Origin: Priapulus caudatus
Lineage: Eukaryota; Priapulida; Priapulimorpha; Priapulimorphida; Priapulidae
DNA length: 21,117 bases
NCBI RefSeq assembly: GCF_000485595.1
Contig: NW_014579015.1
Coordinates: 17,368 to 38,484, forward strand
Direction: 5' to 3'
The position numbers and the translations under genes are program-made. The notes beneath the pieces were generated by a model, which was not told the DNA's origin, made no database searches, and was given only the letters and a program-made list of their open reading frames with translations. Below, piece by piece: positions 1-9,062 of the stretch (position 1 is the first letter of the stretch; each line of letters begins with the position of its first letter).

Positions 1-600
1 GTACACGGTCGGACAAAATATCAAATGTGGATCGGTGTCTAAGAGAAGAAGAGGTGGTTGATTCGATTAAGGAGAAGATGGCGAGAGTAACAGAGAGGAG
101 TGCGAGCGAGAAGGAGAGAGGAGGAGCGATGGGGGGGAGAGGGGGACGAAAGTGAAAGATAAATGAACAAAGAGATAGACTAGCATCGAGAGCGAGATCG
201 CTAAAAACGAATGATAAATCAAGAATGAGACAGATAGACTAGGCGCAAGAGAGCGTGAGAGAGAGATAGAGCTATGGAAATCGGGCGTGAGAAATAAGAC
301 AAAGCAAGACAACGAGAAAGCCCGAGCGCACGCGCGACAGAGATAGAGAGCGCACGAGAGGGCGAAGGAGAGAGAAAGGAGAAAATCAGGGAGAAAACAC
401 ACAGTGACGAGAACGAGACGGAAAGGCAACTGGGGAAAATGAGCGAGAGAGAGAGAGAGAGCCGGACGGGAGAGAGACAGTGAACAAAAAGAAAAATACA
501 GGTTAAGAAAAAGGGGAGCGGGGAGAAGAAATAATAGGAGAGAGATCGACGAGAGAGGGACGGAGAGAGGGACGGAGAGAGCGAGAGAGAAAGCGAGAGA
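1..600. repeat. GA-rich purine low-complexity tract
   Basis: After about 60 bases of mixed sequence the + strand becomes almost entirely purine, mostly short GA and GGA runs with no fixed period. Long open frames here are low-complexity: Arg/Glu/Gly on the + strand and Ser/Leu/Pro on the - strand, as expected of purine/pyrimidine asymmetry rather than coding. No gene is supported. Confidence 0.85.
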
Positions 601-1362
601 GAGGGAGGGAGAGGACGCGGGCGGAGGTGGTGGGGAGAGAGCGGGAGAGAGAGGACCGCGGGAGAGGGAGGGAGAGGACGCGGGCGGAGGTGGTGGGGAG
701 AGAGCGACCAGAGAGAGGACCGCGGGAGAGGGAGGGAGAGGACGCGGGCTGGAAGGTGTGGCGAGAGAGCGACACCAGAGAGAGGACCGCGGGAGAAGAG
801 AGGGAAGAGGAGCGCGCGGAGGTGGATGGGACAGAGGCGGGAGAGCGAGGACGCGAAGAGGAGGGGAGAGGACGCGGAGCGAGGAGTGGATGGGAGAGAG
901 CCGGATAGGAGGAAGAGACACCGGCAGGAAGAGGATGGGAGATGGAAGGCGAGCGAGTGATGGGAGAGAGCGGGAGAGAGAGGACGCGGAGAGGGAGGGA
1001 GAGAAACGCGGGCGGAGGTGGTGGGGAGAGAGCGGGAGAGAGAGGACCGCGGGAGAGGGAGGAGAGCACGCGGGCGAGAAGGTGGTGGCAGGAGGCGGCG
1101 ATGAGAGAGACCGCGGGAGAGGGAGGAGAGGACGGCGGAGGAGTGGTGGGCAGAGAGCGGGAGAGAGAGGACCGCAGGGAAGAGGGAGGAGAGGACGCGA
1201 CAGGCGAGTGGTGGGGGAGAGAGCGGGAGAGAGAGGACGGGGCGGCGGGAAGGGAGGGAGAGGACCGGGCGGAGGTGGTGGGGCAGAGAGCGGGAGAGAG
1301 AGGACCGCAGAGAGGGAGGGAGAGAACGCGGCGAGGAGGTGGTGGGAGAGAGTGGGAGGCAC
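600..1362. repeat. 63-bp purine-rich minisatellite
   Basis: A unit of about 63 bp recurs roughly twelve times. The shared word GAGGACGCGGGC starts at 611, 674 and 738, so the spacing is 63-64 bp, and a GGTGGTGGGGAGAGAGCGGG block follows it in many units. Later units carry substitutions and small indels. Frames stay open for hundreds of codons on both strands because stop codons are rare in this composition. The array ends at about 1362 where mixed sequence resumes. Confidence 0.8.
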
Positions 1363-1595
1363 GCCGGCGAAACCTCGCTCGTTGCAATTCGCGGCCAAGC
1401 GCTATAAGTTATAGCATCGACAAAAAGCGCTTTCGCAGACTGTATTTGAGAATGAATGGCTGCTTCGGGCTCGGCAATTTAGATGCAGACCTCGCCATGT
1501 ATCGGCTGCTGATTGCGAGCACGTAGGAAGCGCAACGCCGTTCCGACACAAACCCCGCCAGCTCAAACAGCTTCAACTGACACGCAACGTCACCA
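1363..1595. other. Unique spacer with a short perfect palindrome
   Basis: Mixed-composition sequence between two minisatellites, with no supported gene. It holds a perfect dyad at 1401-1415, GCTATAA-G-TTATAGC. Its half-site resembles the GGCTATAAC word of the adjacent 31-bp minisatellite, so it may be related to that repeat's origin; this is inference. Confidence 0.5.
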
Positions 1596-2530
1596 CATAA
1601 CAGCTGCTGGCGTTTAAGCTAATGTTGCTATATCAGCTTCTGACGTTAGCTTAATGTTGGCTATAACAGCTGCTGCTGTTAGTCTATGTTGGTATAAACA
1701 GGCTGCTGTGTTAGCTATTTAGTTGGTTATAACGCTGCTGCGTTGCAAATGTTGGCTAATATCAGCTGCTGTGTATAAGCTATGTTGGTTATATAAGCAG
1801 CTGCTGTGTTAGCTATTTGGTGTGGTTATAAACGCGCTGCGTTGGCTAATGTGTGGCTAATATCAGACGCTGTGGTTAGCTATGTTGGTTATAACAGCTG
1901 GCTGGTGTTACTATTTGTTGGTTATAACCGGCATAGCTCGCGTTAGCTAATGTGTGGACTATAACAGCTGCTGTGTTAGCTAATGTTGCTATACAGCTGC
2001 TGTGTTAGCTAAATGTTTGGCATATAAACAGGCTGCTGTGTTAGCTAAATGTTGCTATAACAGCTGCTGATGTTAGCTAATGTTGGGCTATATACAGCTG
2101 CTTGTGTTAGCTAAATAGTTGGCATATAAGCAGCATGCTGTGTTAGCTAATGTTGGCTATAACAGCTGCTGTGTTAGCTAATGTTGCTATAACAGGCTGC
2201 TGTGTTAGGCTAATGTTGGCTATAACAGCTGGCTGTGTTAGCTAATTGTTGGCTTATAACAGCTGCTGTTTAGCTAATTTTGGGCTAATAAAGGCTGCTG
2301 TGTAGGCTAAATTTGGCTATAAACAGCTGCTGTGTTAGCTAAGTGTTGGCTATAAGCAGGCTGCCCTGTGTGAGGCTTAATGTTTGGCTATAACGAGTCT
2401 GCTGTGTTAGCTTAATGTTGGCGTCAACAGCTCGCTGTGTTAGCTAATGTTGGTTTATAATCAGGCTGCTGTGTTACTAATGTTGGCTATCAACAGCTGC
2501 TGCGTTTCTGAATATGTGTATAACAGCCAC
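1596..2530. repeat. 31-bp minisatellite with CAGCTG box
   Basis: About thirty tandem copies of a 31-bp unit. Each unit joins three short words: GGCTATAA, CAGCTGCTGTG and TTAGCTAATGTT. Two are palindromic at their core (CAGCTG and TTAGCTAA), so each unit carries an E-box-like site and an AT dyad. The units differ mainly by one-base insertions and deletions rather than substitutions, which is more like raw long-read error than ordinary divergence. No coding potential. Confidence 0.88.
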
Positions 2531-2838
2531 TGCCCGGTAATGGGTCTATTTCCCGGCATAACCAAATCGTTTTTTTTCTGGGCAGACTTTCACTTGTGTC
2601 TCATTTGATTTCTATTCCCAATCCGATATTTCCCGGTTCCGCAGGTATTAAAATGGTGCGCAATTTCCGCGTCCCGAAAAATAAAATGCGCTCCCCTTTG
2701 GGGCTATGGCTAACTAACGTTTGTGTTGTAGGGCGTTCTGTCACATTTATCGTGCTGTCTGGCAACACTACTGTTGTAGGATGCTAGCGGTAAACTCGAA
2801 TGTGTTAGCATTGGCGGGCTGCGCAGTACGCAACCGAA
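2531..2838. other. Unique sequence, no supported gene
   Basis: Non-repetitive DNA following the minisatellite. A 63-codon frame at 2596-2787 has no recognisable domain and looks random. A polypyrimidine stretch ending in GTTCCGCAG near 2643 could act as a splice acceptor, but nothing coding can be recognised downstream. Scattered GCTATGGCTAAC and TGTTAGCATTGGC words suggest decayed relics of the preceding array. Confidence 0.4.
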
Positions 2839-2901
2839 GCTATATATATATATATATATATATCCATATATATATAATTATAATATATATGTATATGTAT
2901 A
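2839..2901. repeat. (TA)n microsatellite
   Basis: Alternating TA with a few C and G interruptions, followed by TATATGTATATG. Easily melted DNA; no other signal. Confidence 0.9.
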
Positions 2902-3180
2902 GTACAATTGGCAAACGCGTAGTATTCCTAAGTTACACGGTAAGAACTCGTTGTTAGGATTTGGGGCAATTCATACCTGCAACGCTAACGCGTGAAAATG
3001 CCACAGATTGGTAATGCATTGTTGAAACCATGGCAACTGACAGCCTCCTAACTCCTCCTCCTCCCTCTCTTCTCCGGCGCGGCGTGCTGGGGCATCAGAA
3101 AAAAAATAAAAACCGCATAAATAAGTGAATAAACATATAAATACCGAATCACGGGCGAAACCTCAGCTGCGTGGCTAATG
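2902..3180. other. Unique spacer, nothing recognised
   Basis: Mixed sequence between the TA tract and the GA tract. No ORF, RNA or motif cluster could be supported here. Confidence 0.4.
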
Positions 3181-3405
3181 TGACGAGAAGAGAGCGAGAG
3201 AGCGAGAGAGAAAACGACAGAGAGAGAGAGAGCGAGAGAAAGAAGAGAGAGAGAGGCGAGAGAAAGAGAGAGAGAGAGAGAGGGCGAGAGAAAGAGAGAG
3301 AGAAGGCGAGAGAAAGAGAGAGAGAGAGCGATGAGAAAGAAAGAGAGAGAGCGAGGAGAAGAGCAGAGAGAGAGCGAAAAAAAGAGAGAGACTAGAGAGA
3401 GAGAG

Positions 3406-3439
<34 letters not shown>

Positions 3440-3452
3440 AGAGAGAGAGAGA

Positions 3453-3495
<43 letters not shown>

Positions 3496-3500
3496 TAAGA
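3181..3500. repeat. (GA)n purine tract
   Basis: Nearly uninterrupted GA and GAA on the + strand for about 320 bp. The Ser/Leu-only - strand frames over it are composition artefacts. It leads directly into the first copy of a duplicated segment, matching the (GA)n that precedes the second copy at 5126-5214. Confidence 0.92.
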
Positions 3501-3757
3501 GTAGCGCGCTAAGCCGACCACTGAAATACGCCAAAACCTATCAAGTGGCTGGCACGGTTCCGTGCAGTCAGAGCGATGAAATATATCACTATCATACGCC
3601 GCTCGCGGCGAGCGCGGCGTAGCGCCGCCACCCAGCGGCGGGCGGCGCTGCGATGCCGTGAAAGCCCCGAGCAGTAAAGATGATGTGATCGCTGTGATCA
3701 TCAAGGTATATACTCATTTATCAGGTTCGCGCACGCCGACAACAGCGAGGCTGCGCC

Positions 3758-3765
3758 TGACGTCA
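3758..3765. promoter_or_regulatory. CRE palindrome TGACGTCA
   Basis: A perfect CREB/ATF site, retained in the second copy of the segment at 5493-5500 despite many surrounding indels. Binding is inferred from the motif only. Confidence 0.4.
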
Positions 3766-4209
3766 TCGTACGCGAGGCACAGCCGGATGTTCGACGCCCA
3801 GGACCACGGTGACATCCGCGAGCGGAGGAGAGGGAGAAGCGGATGCATGGGAGAGTGCGGAGGAGAATGTTCGTGTCACGAGGCTTGACCGAGGCGGAAT
3901 CGCCTTGTCTGACCGCGGGTGTTCTTGATGTGAATAATACACACGCCGATTTATGGCTTAGATACACGTCGTCAGGGACAGGCCCAGCAACAGTTCGACA
4001 CGGCGCCCATCCTATCGAGCGAGCAACGCAACGATCGCGGGTACTCCACGGTGAACGATTGGAAATGTGCATAGTCATGGAATTCGTTCTGTAACCATGC
4101 CGAAGCGCAGAAAGGAGACGCAATTAGCTGAGCGTGTAGGCGGCCGCGTCGAGAAGGTGAACAGTAGGGCCGCTGGTGTCGTTAGGCCTGGCCAAAACGA
4201 TGTAGTTGA

Positions 4210-4374
4210 GGGAAGAAGAAAAGAGAGAGAGAGAAGAGAGAGGAGAGAGAGAGAGAGAGAGAGACGAGAGGAAATAGAGAGGGAGAGAAAGGGGAGAGCG
4301 AGAGAAAAAAGAGGGAGAAAGATAGAAAGAAGGAAGGAAGGAAAGTTGATAAGCGAGAGATAGGGTATAGTATG
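4210..4374. repeat. GA/GAAG low-complexity tract inside copy 1
   Basis: Purine run of GAGA, GGAA and GAAAGAAGGAAGG words. The equivalent tract in copy 2 is 5940-6090 and holds a longer pure (GA)n, so the two copies differ in microsatellite length as well as in point indels. Confidence 0.85.
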
Positions 4375-4494
4375 AAAAAGAGATAGAAGATTGTATAGAA
4401 AGAGAGATAATGGGCGCAAGAGAATAAAATAGCATAGAGGAGGAGGAAGTGAGAAACAAAGAAAAAGACAAACATAACGTAACAGCGACAAACG

Positions 4495-4497
<3 letters not shown>

Positions 4498-4536
<39 letters not shown>
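4498..4536. repeat. (GA)n entering the assembly gap
   Basis: Pure GA dinucleotide up to the first N at 4537. The far side of the gap also starts in (GA)n, so the gap probably marks a GA tract the assembler could not cross. Confidence 0.9.
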
Positions 4537-5125
4537 NNNNNNNNNNNNNNNNNNNNNNNNNNNNNNNNNNNNNNNNNNNNNNNNNNNNNNNNNNNNNNNN
4601 NNNNNNNNNNNNNNNNNNNNNNNNNNNNNNNNNNNNNNNNNNNNNNNNNNNNNNNNNNNNNNNNNNNNNNNNNNNNNNNNNNNNNNNNNNNNNNNNNNNN
4701 NNNNNNNNNNNNNNNNNNNNNNNNNNNNNNNNNNNNNNNNNNNNNNNNNNNNNNNNNNNNNNNNNNNNNNNNNNNNNNNNNNNNNNNNNNNNNNNNNNNN
4801 NNNNNNNNNNNNNNNNNNNNNNNNNNNNNNNNNNNNNNNNNNNNNNNNNNNNNNNNNNNNNNNNNNNNNNNNNNNNNNNNNNNNNNNNNNNNNNNNNNNN
4901 NNNNNNNNNNNNNNNNNNNNNNNNNNNNNNNNNNNNNNNNNNNNNNNNNNNNNNNNNNNNNNNNNNNNNNNNNNNNNNNNNNNNNNNNNNNNNNNNNNNN
5001 NNNNNNNNNNNNNNNNNNNNNNNNNNNNNNNNNNNNNNNNNNNNNNNNNNNNNNNNNNNNNNNNNNNNNNNNNNNNNNNNNNNNNNNNNNNNNNNNNNNN
5101 NNNNNNNNNNNNNNNNNNNNNNNNN
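4537..5125. other. Assembly gap of 589 N
   Basis: Undetermined bases. The gap lies inside (GA)n on both sides and between the two copies of the 0.93-kb segment. Any reading frame drawn across it is meaningless. Confidence 0.99.
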
Positions 5126-5205
<80 letters not shown>

Positions 5206-5214
5206 AGAGAGAGA
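5126..5214. repeat. (GA)n leaving the assembly gap
   Basis: Pure GA dinucleotide with a short GGGAGGGA interruption at its end, directly abutting copy 2 of the duplicated segment. Confidence 0.92.
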
Positions 5215-5945
5215 GTACGCGCTAAGCCGACATTGAAATACGCAAAACCTATCAAGTGCGCTGGCAGGTTTCCGTCAGTCAGGCGATGAAAAATATCATG
5301 CTTTCATACGCGCACCGGCATATTTAAATACATATAACCTCGCTCCGGCGAGCGCGCGTGCGGCCGCCACCAGCAGCGGCGGCGCTGCGATCGCCGTGAA
5401 AGCCCCCGCAGCAGTAGATATGTGATCGCTGTGATCATCAAGGTCATACTCATTTGCAGGTTCGCGCACGCCGACAACAGCGAGGCTGCGCGTGACGTCA
5501 TCGGTCGCGAGTGCACCCGGATGTTCGACGCCAGGACCACGTGACATCCGGGCGAGCGGAGGAGAGGGAGAAGCGGATGCTGGGAGAGTGCGCGGGAGGA
5601 GAATGTTCGTTCACGGAGGCTTGACCAAGGCGGAATCGCTTGTCTGACGGCGGGTGTTCTTGAGTGAATAATACACACTGCCGATATTATTGCTTGAGAA
5701 TACACGTCGTCGGCAGGCGCGGCAACGTTCGACACCGGCGCCATCTATCGAGCGACAACGCAACGATCGCGTGACGCGCGCGCGTACTCCACGGTGCGAT
5801 GGAAAGGTGCAAGCATGGATTCGTTCTGTAACCATGCCAGCGAGAAAGGAACCAATTAGCTGAGCGTGTAGCGGCCGCGTCGAGAAGGTGACAGTAGGGC
5901 CCGTGGTGTACGTTAGCTGGCCACGATGTAGTTGAGGGTAAGAAG

Positions 5946-5997
<52 letters not shown>

Positions 5998-6151
5998 AGA
6001 GAGGGAGAGAAGGGGAGAGCGAGAGAAAAAGAGGGAGAAAGATGAGAAAGAAGGAGGAAGGAAAGTGATAGCGAGAGATAGGGTATATATGTAAAAAGAG
6101 ATAGAAGATGTATAGAAAGAGAGATAATGGGCGCAAGAGAATAAAATAGCA
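5215..6151. repeat. Duplicated segment, copy 2 (~0.94 kb)
   Basis: Second direct copy of 3501-4434. Order is conserved: AAGCCGAC start, GC-rich hairpin zone near 5340-5400, CRE at 5493-5500, CGGCCGCGTCGAGAAGGTG near 5871, GA tract, and the AATAAAATAGC end. Many single-base losses relative to copy 1 suggest lower consensus quality, but the extra ~27 bases at about 5312-5340 containing ATATTTAAATA cannot be explained by random sequencing error. Homology stops where the strand composition flips to CT-rich at 6152. Confidence 0.85.
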
Positions 6152-6350
6152 ATCTCTCTCTCTATCTCTATCTCCCTCGCCAGTTTTCTCTCCCATTTTC
6201 TCTCCCTCTTTATTTGTCTCTTCTACTCTCTTTTTTCTCGTTCCAACTCCTCCCTTTCTCTCTGTCTCTCTGCCTCTTTCCCCTTCTCCTGCTCTCTCTT
6301 CTCCTGCTCTCTCGTCTCCTGCTGTCTCTCCCCCTCTCTCTCCCTACGGA
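6152..6350. repeat. (CT)n pyrimidine tract
   Basis: CT, CTCC and TTCTCC runs, including a CTCCTGCT(C/G)TCT word repeated three times near 6285-6330. This is the only large pyrimidine block on the + strand. It directly follows the purine tract of copy 2, making a GA-to-CT switch able to pair with itself. Confidence 0.88.
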
Positions 6351-6490
6351 CACGGACGTACTGACGGACAGACAGACGGGTAAACGGATAGACGGACAAA
6401 CACACACGCGCACAGACACGCACGCGCGCGCGCACGTACAGACGCACGCCCCCAACCCACACACGCACGCACGCACGCACGCACGCACAA
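6351..6490. repeat. GACG/GACA, CA and ACGC compound microsatellite
   Basis: Three simple repeats in series: GACGGACAGACAGACGG-type tetramers (about 6340-6400), then CACACACGCGC (6401-6440), then (ACGC)n (about 6461-6487). Alternating purine-pyrimidine composition favours Z-DNA. Translated frames such as Val-Cys-Val-Cys are artefacts. Confidence 0.85.
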
Positions 6491-7257
6491 CGCGAAGATA
6501 CGAGACAAAGAGCGCCAGAGACATAATATATGTGTTAACGTTCGTATGATGTGTAATGGCATTGGCCGTGTGGCAGCGGCGGCGGAGGAGCGGGGGGTGG
6601 GGGAGGGAGGGTGGAGTGGGACGAATGATAAATCTGAAATCTCACATGATAATAGGGGGGGACGATGCATAAAGCAACACGCCGCCGAAGCACCGAACTG
6701 CACGTATTATGCCGTAAACGAGCTGAAAGGCGCGAGCCGATGTTACCGAGGCTACCTCACCGGAAAGCTTCTGTTACCAGACACTCAAATATTTAAATGC
6801 TGCTAATTAAGAACAATTGCCAGCCATTCTCTCAACACGGCGAGCTTCAAGGGAATTGAAAGCGCCTTTCTATAGCGTAGACGAGCGACCGCGTCGTTGC
6901 GGCTGCGCTCCGACGCGTAAAGCCGGCGGACGCGGACACGTCTAGGAGCAATTATGTCGTAAAATCTTTACATCCACGCGAAAACACTCTTATCGTCTAT
7001 AAATTTCGTACTAATTTGTGTGTCGTTGTCCCCACGCTCACTATACACGGCGCAGCTCCGTCCCGCCGCATCAGCTTTTACGTGGCGTTCGCACAATGAG
7101 ACGCTATATAGCTATTAATATTAACTTTTTAAAAATTGACGAACTTGTTATGCATAATTCAGAGACGACATTCGACGCTGAGACGGATCTACATATCGGA
7201 CGTGACAGGACCTGACGAGCGCGCGCGCAGTCCTATCACGTGCACCGTGATTCCTCC
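6491..7257. other. Unique CpG-containing sequence, no supported gene
   Basis: A stretch of mixed sequence, CpG-rich at 6880-6945. An 86-codon frame (6546-6806) encodes no domain I recognise, and its first part is low-complexity Ala/Gly/Glu. The remainder shows no splice-flanked exon or RNA gene that I can support. Confidence 0.4.
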
Positions 7258-7700
7258 GCATTTCGACAGGAGAGAGGAGGAGGCGGGGGGAGGAGGAGGA
7301 GGTGGAAGGAGGAGGGGGCGGGGAGGAGAGAGGAAGAAGAGGAGGAGGAGTGGAAGGAGGAGGGGAGAGAAGGGGGAGAAAGGGAGGACGGGAAGGGGAA
7401 GGAGGAGGAGGAGGAGGAGGAGGAGTGGAAGGAGGAGGTGGCGGCGGGCGGGAGAGAAGGAAGGGAGGAGGAGGGGGAAGGGGAGGTGGCGTCAGAAGGG
7501 AGCCGTTACGACGTGAGAAGAAGAGAGGGAAGGGGATGAGGAGGTGGCGTAGGGCGGGAGAGGAGGCGGGTGAGGGGAAAGAGGAGGTGGCGTTGGGAGA
7601 AAGCCGTTACGACGGGAGAGGAGGAGGGGAAGGGGGAGGATGGGAAGGGAAGGAGGGGAAGGGGATGAAAAGGAGGGCGTCGGGAGGGAGCTGTTCCCGG
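7258..7700. repeat. GGA/GAGG purine-rich tract
   Basis: Runs of GGAGGAGG and GGAAGGGG on the + strand, with a block near 7490-7530 (GGAGGTGGCGT and GCCGTTACGACG) recurring near 7580-7612, so part of it is a local duplication of about 85 bp. Many runs of three or more G could form G-quadruplexes. The long Glu/Gly/Arg frames are composition artefacts. Confidence 0.85.
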
Positions 7701-7730
7701 CATGCCCCGCGAGCACACGCGTCGGCTCTC

Positions 7731-8050
7731 AGAAACCGCCGCGTGCTGCCGACCGTTGCTGCGTGCTGCCGCCCGTTGCCGCGTGCTGCCGCCCGTTGCC
7801 GCGTGCTGCCGACGGTTGCCGCGTGCTGCCGACCGTTGCCGACCGTTGCCGCGTGCTGCCGACCGTTACCGCGTGCTGCCGACCGTTGCCGCGTGCTGCC
7901 GACCGTTGCCGACCGTTACCGCGTGCTGCCGACCGTTGCCGACCGTTGCCGACCGTTGCCGCGTACTGCCGACCGTTGCCGCGTGCTGCCGACCGTTGCC
8001 GCGTGCTGCCGACCGCTGCCGCGTGCTGCCGACGGTTGCCGCGTGCTGCT
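7731..8050. repeat. 10/20-bp GC-rich minisatellite
   Basis: Built from two 10-bp modules, GCGTGCTGCC and GACCGTTGCC, usually alternating as a 20-bp unit but with extra GACCGTTGCC modules at about 7831-7850, 7901-7920 and 7931-7960. The modules are almost free of indels, with substitutions such as GACGGTTGCC, CCCGTTGCC and GACCGTTACC. Module number is irregular, as expected from slippage or unequal exchange. Open frames (Cys-Arg-Pro-Leu-type repeats) exist on both strands and are not evidence of coding. Confidence 0.92.
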
Positions 8051-8172
8051 TCCGCCGCCATCGCCGCATTCGTTCGATTCGTCACTGTGCGGGGTGGGTG
8101 GAGGCGCACCGACCCACCCCCAGCGTTTACCGGGTGACAGTAAGTGCGCTGCTCTGACGTCGGCCTCCCTGG

Positions 8173-8330
8173 GTCGGGTCACGCTCGCGGAACGCGTCGC
8201 CGCAGTAACCTCACACGCACAAAAATGTGTCGCTGCGTTGACGTCACACACACGAAAATGTGTCGCCGCGGTGACGTCATACACACGGAAACGTGCCGCC
8301 GCAGTGACGTCACGCGCGCGGCGACGCGCT
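8173..8330. repeat. 33-bp repeat carrying phased CREs
   Basis: Four units with exact 33-bp spacing. The central site starts at 8206 (degenerate, TAACCTCA), 8239, 8272 and 8305 (all TGACGTCA). Between sites lies a CACACACGAAAATGTGTCGC-like spacer. Thirty-three base pairs is close to three helical turns, so the CREs would lie on nearly the same face of the helix. A further TGACGTCG lies at 8155. This could be a CREB/ATF-responsive cluster; that is motif-based inference. No gene start could be identified next to it. Confidence 0.75.
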
Positions 8331-8399
8331 TGATTTGAGAGCGTGACGAACGAGCGGGTAATGCACGGAGTGTAGACTTGGTGTGATCTAGAGAAGATG

Positions 8400-8625
8400 T
8401 CACGTGGCGACGCGAATAGAGAGACAGATATAGGGTGACAAAAAGGGGGAAGGTTTGTGTTAGATAGGAGAGAGAAATGGGATAGGAGAAAACAGATAAG
8501 AAGACATATGGGGCAGATAAGGAAACGGAGGAGTCAGAAGTGTTAACGGAAGAGGAGATAGGTTGAGGCGCAGAGGGAGGGGAGGGGAGGGAGGGAGGGA
8601 GGGGAGGGGGAAGAGCGTGTGCACA
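8400..8625. repeat. Purine-rich tract
   Basis: GATAGGAGAGAGA and GGGAGGGAGG runs on the + strand with no fixed period, ending before the hairpin element. No coding signal. Confidence 0.75.
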
Positions 8626-8645
8626 CAGTCAGGTTTCACAATACG

Positions 8646-8925
8646 TGTAGTGACGCTGAGAGGGTCTATGTCCCCCAGGGTACTATCGGAGGGTACCCTG
8701 GGTACGGTTCGATATATCGGAACGTACCCTTGTACTATCTAATATGCCGGACCGTATCTCGACTACTCCACTAACGAGTCTAGGGAGTCGCCTACGCATA
8801 CTCCCTAACCCTAACCATATCAGCTAGTTACCATGCAGGGTACGTTCCGATATATCGAACCGTACCCAGGGTACCCTCCGATAGTACACTGGGGTACATA
8901 GACCCTATCAGCTATAGTCACGACA
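8646..8925. mobile_element. Foldback (inverted-repeat) element
   Basis: Two 70-bp arms, 8661-8730 and 8837-8906, are reverse complements with 2 mismatches (about 97%). A weaker extension with one 4-bp indel reaches 8646 and 8925 (TGTAGTGAC against GTCACGACA). The 106-bp centre is not shared between arms but contains its own small stem (AGGGAGT / ACTCCCT) and a CCCTAACCCTAACC telomere-like word at 8803-8816. Each arm is itself nearly palindromic around CGATATATCG and AGGGTACCCT. Size and structure fit a MITE or foldback element with no transposase. No clear target-site duplication was found, so superfamily is unknown. Confidence 0.72.
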
Positions 8926-8989
8926 AGGCTCACGTATAACGACCAGCTTCCACGGAACCAGCCGAATAACTCGCACGCGTCCGTACTCG

Positions 8990-9062
8990 GCGCCACGTGG
9001 GTCGTGTGACAACCAATCAGTTTACGCCATCGACATAGCAACACGCTCGCGTGACACGTGAC
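8990..9062. promoter_or_regulatory. Motif cluster: two CACGTG boxes, CCAAT, RFX-like half site
   Basis: Within about 70 bp are CACGTG at 8994-8999, CCAATCA at 9013-9019, a CATAGCAAC RFX-like half site at 9033-9041 and a second CACGTG at 9055-9060. E-box, CCAAT and X-box elements together are typical of animal proximal promoters. No TATA or convincing first exon was found downstream, so this is a candidate regulatory site only. Confidence 0.35.

Larger units (their letters stand above)
3501..4434. repeat. Duplicated segment, copy 1 (~0.93 kb)
   Basis: This block aligns in the same orientation with 5215-6151. Both begin with GCGCTAAGCCGAC, run through a GC-rich hairpin zone (copy 1: AGCGCCGCC and GGCGGCGCT around 3622-3650), a shared CRE TGACGTCA (3758-3765), a CGGCCGCGTCGAGAAGGTG word and a GA tract, and end at AATAAAATAGC. 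Copies differ mostly by single-base indels, plus one structural difference: copy 2 has about 27 extra bases near 5312-5340. No protein is recognisable; frames break between copies, arguing against coding. It may be a true local duplication, or two haplotypes placed in series around the gap. Confidence 0.85.

Noticed and set aside
67-1398. 443-codon - strand frame rich in Ser, Leu and Pro
   Set aside because: It lies wholly on the purine minisatellite; overlapping frames on both strands are equally open, so this is composition, not a gene.
1596-2530. CRISPR-like array of ~31-bp units
   Set aside because: The units are directly adjacent with no unique spacers, no cas genes are present, and the context is eukaryotic.
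2596-2787. 63-codon + strand frame after the 31-bp array
   Set aside because: Random-looking composition, no domain, and no promoter or splice pairing that makes sense.
3701-4123. 140-codon - strand frame in duplicated copy 1
   Set aside because: The equivalent frame in copy 2 is broken into pieces that change frame, and no domain is recognisable.
4182-5255. Long frame crossing the gap
   Set aside because: Most of it is N, and the rest is (GA)n read as Ser-Leu.
6546-6806. 86-codon + strand frame
   Set aside because: It has an ATG but no recognised domain, a low-complexity start, and no splice or promoter support.
7731-8050. CRISPR-like regular repeat
   Set aside because: Ten- and 20-bp modules without spacers; a minisatellite.
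7302-8333. 343-codon + strand frame
   Set aside because: It runs through three unrelated tandem repeats (GGA tract, 10/20-bp and 33-bp arrays); the absence of stops follows from their composition.
8707-8720. GGTTCGA word resembling a tRNA B box
   Set aside because: It is part of the foldback arm; no A box, acceptor stem or cloverleaf could be built around it. No tRNA was found elsewhere in the window.
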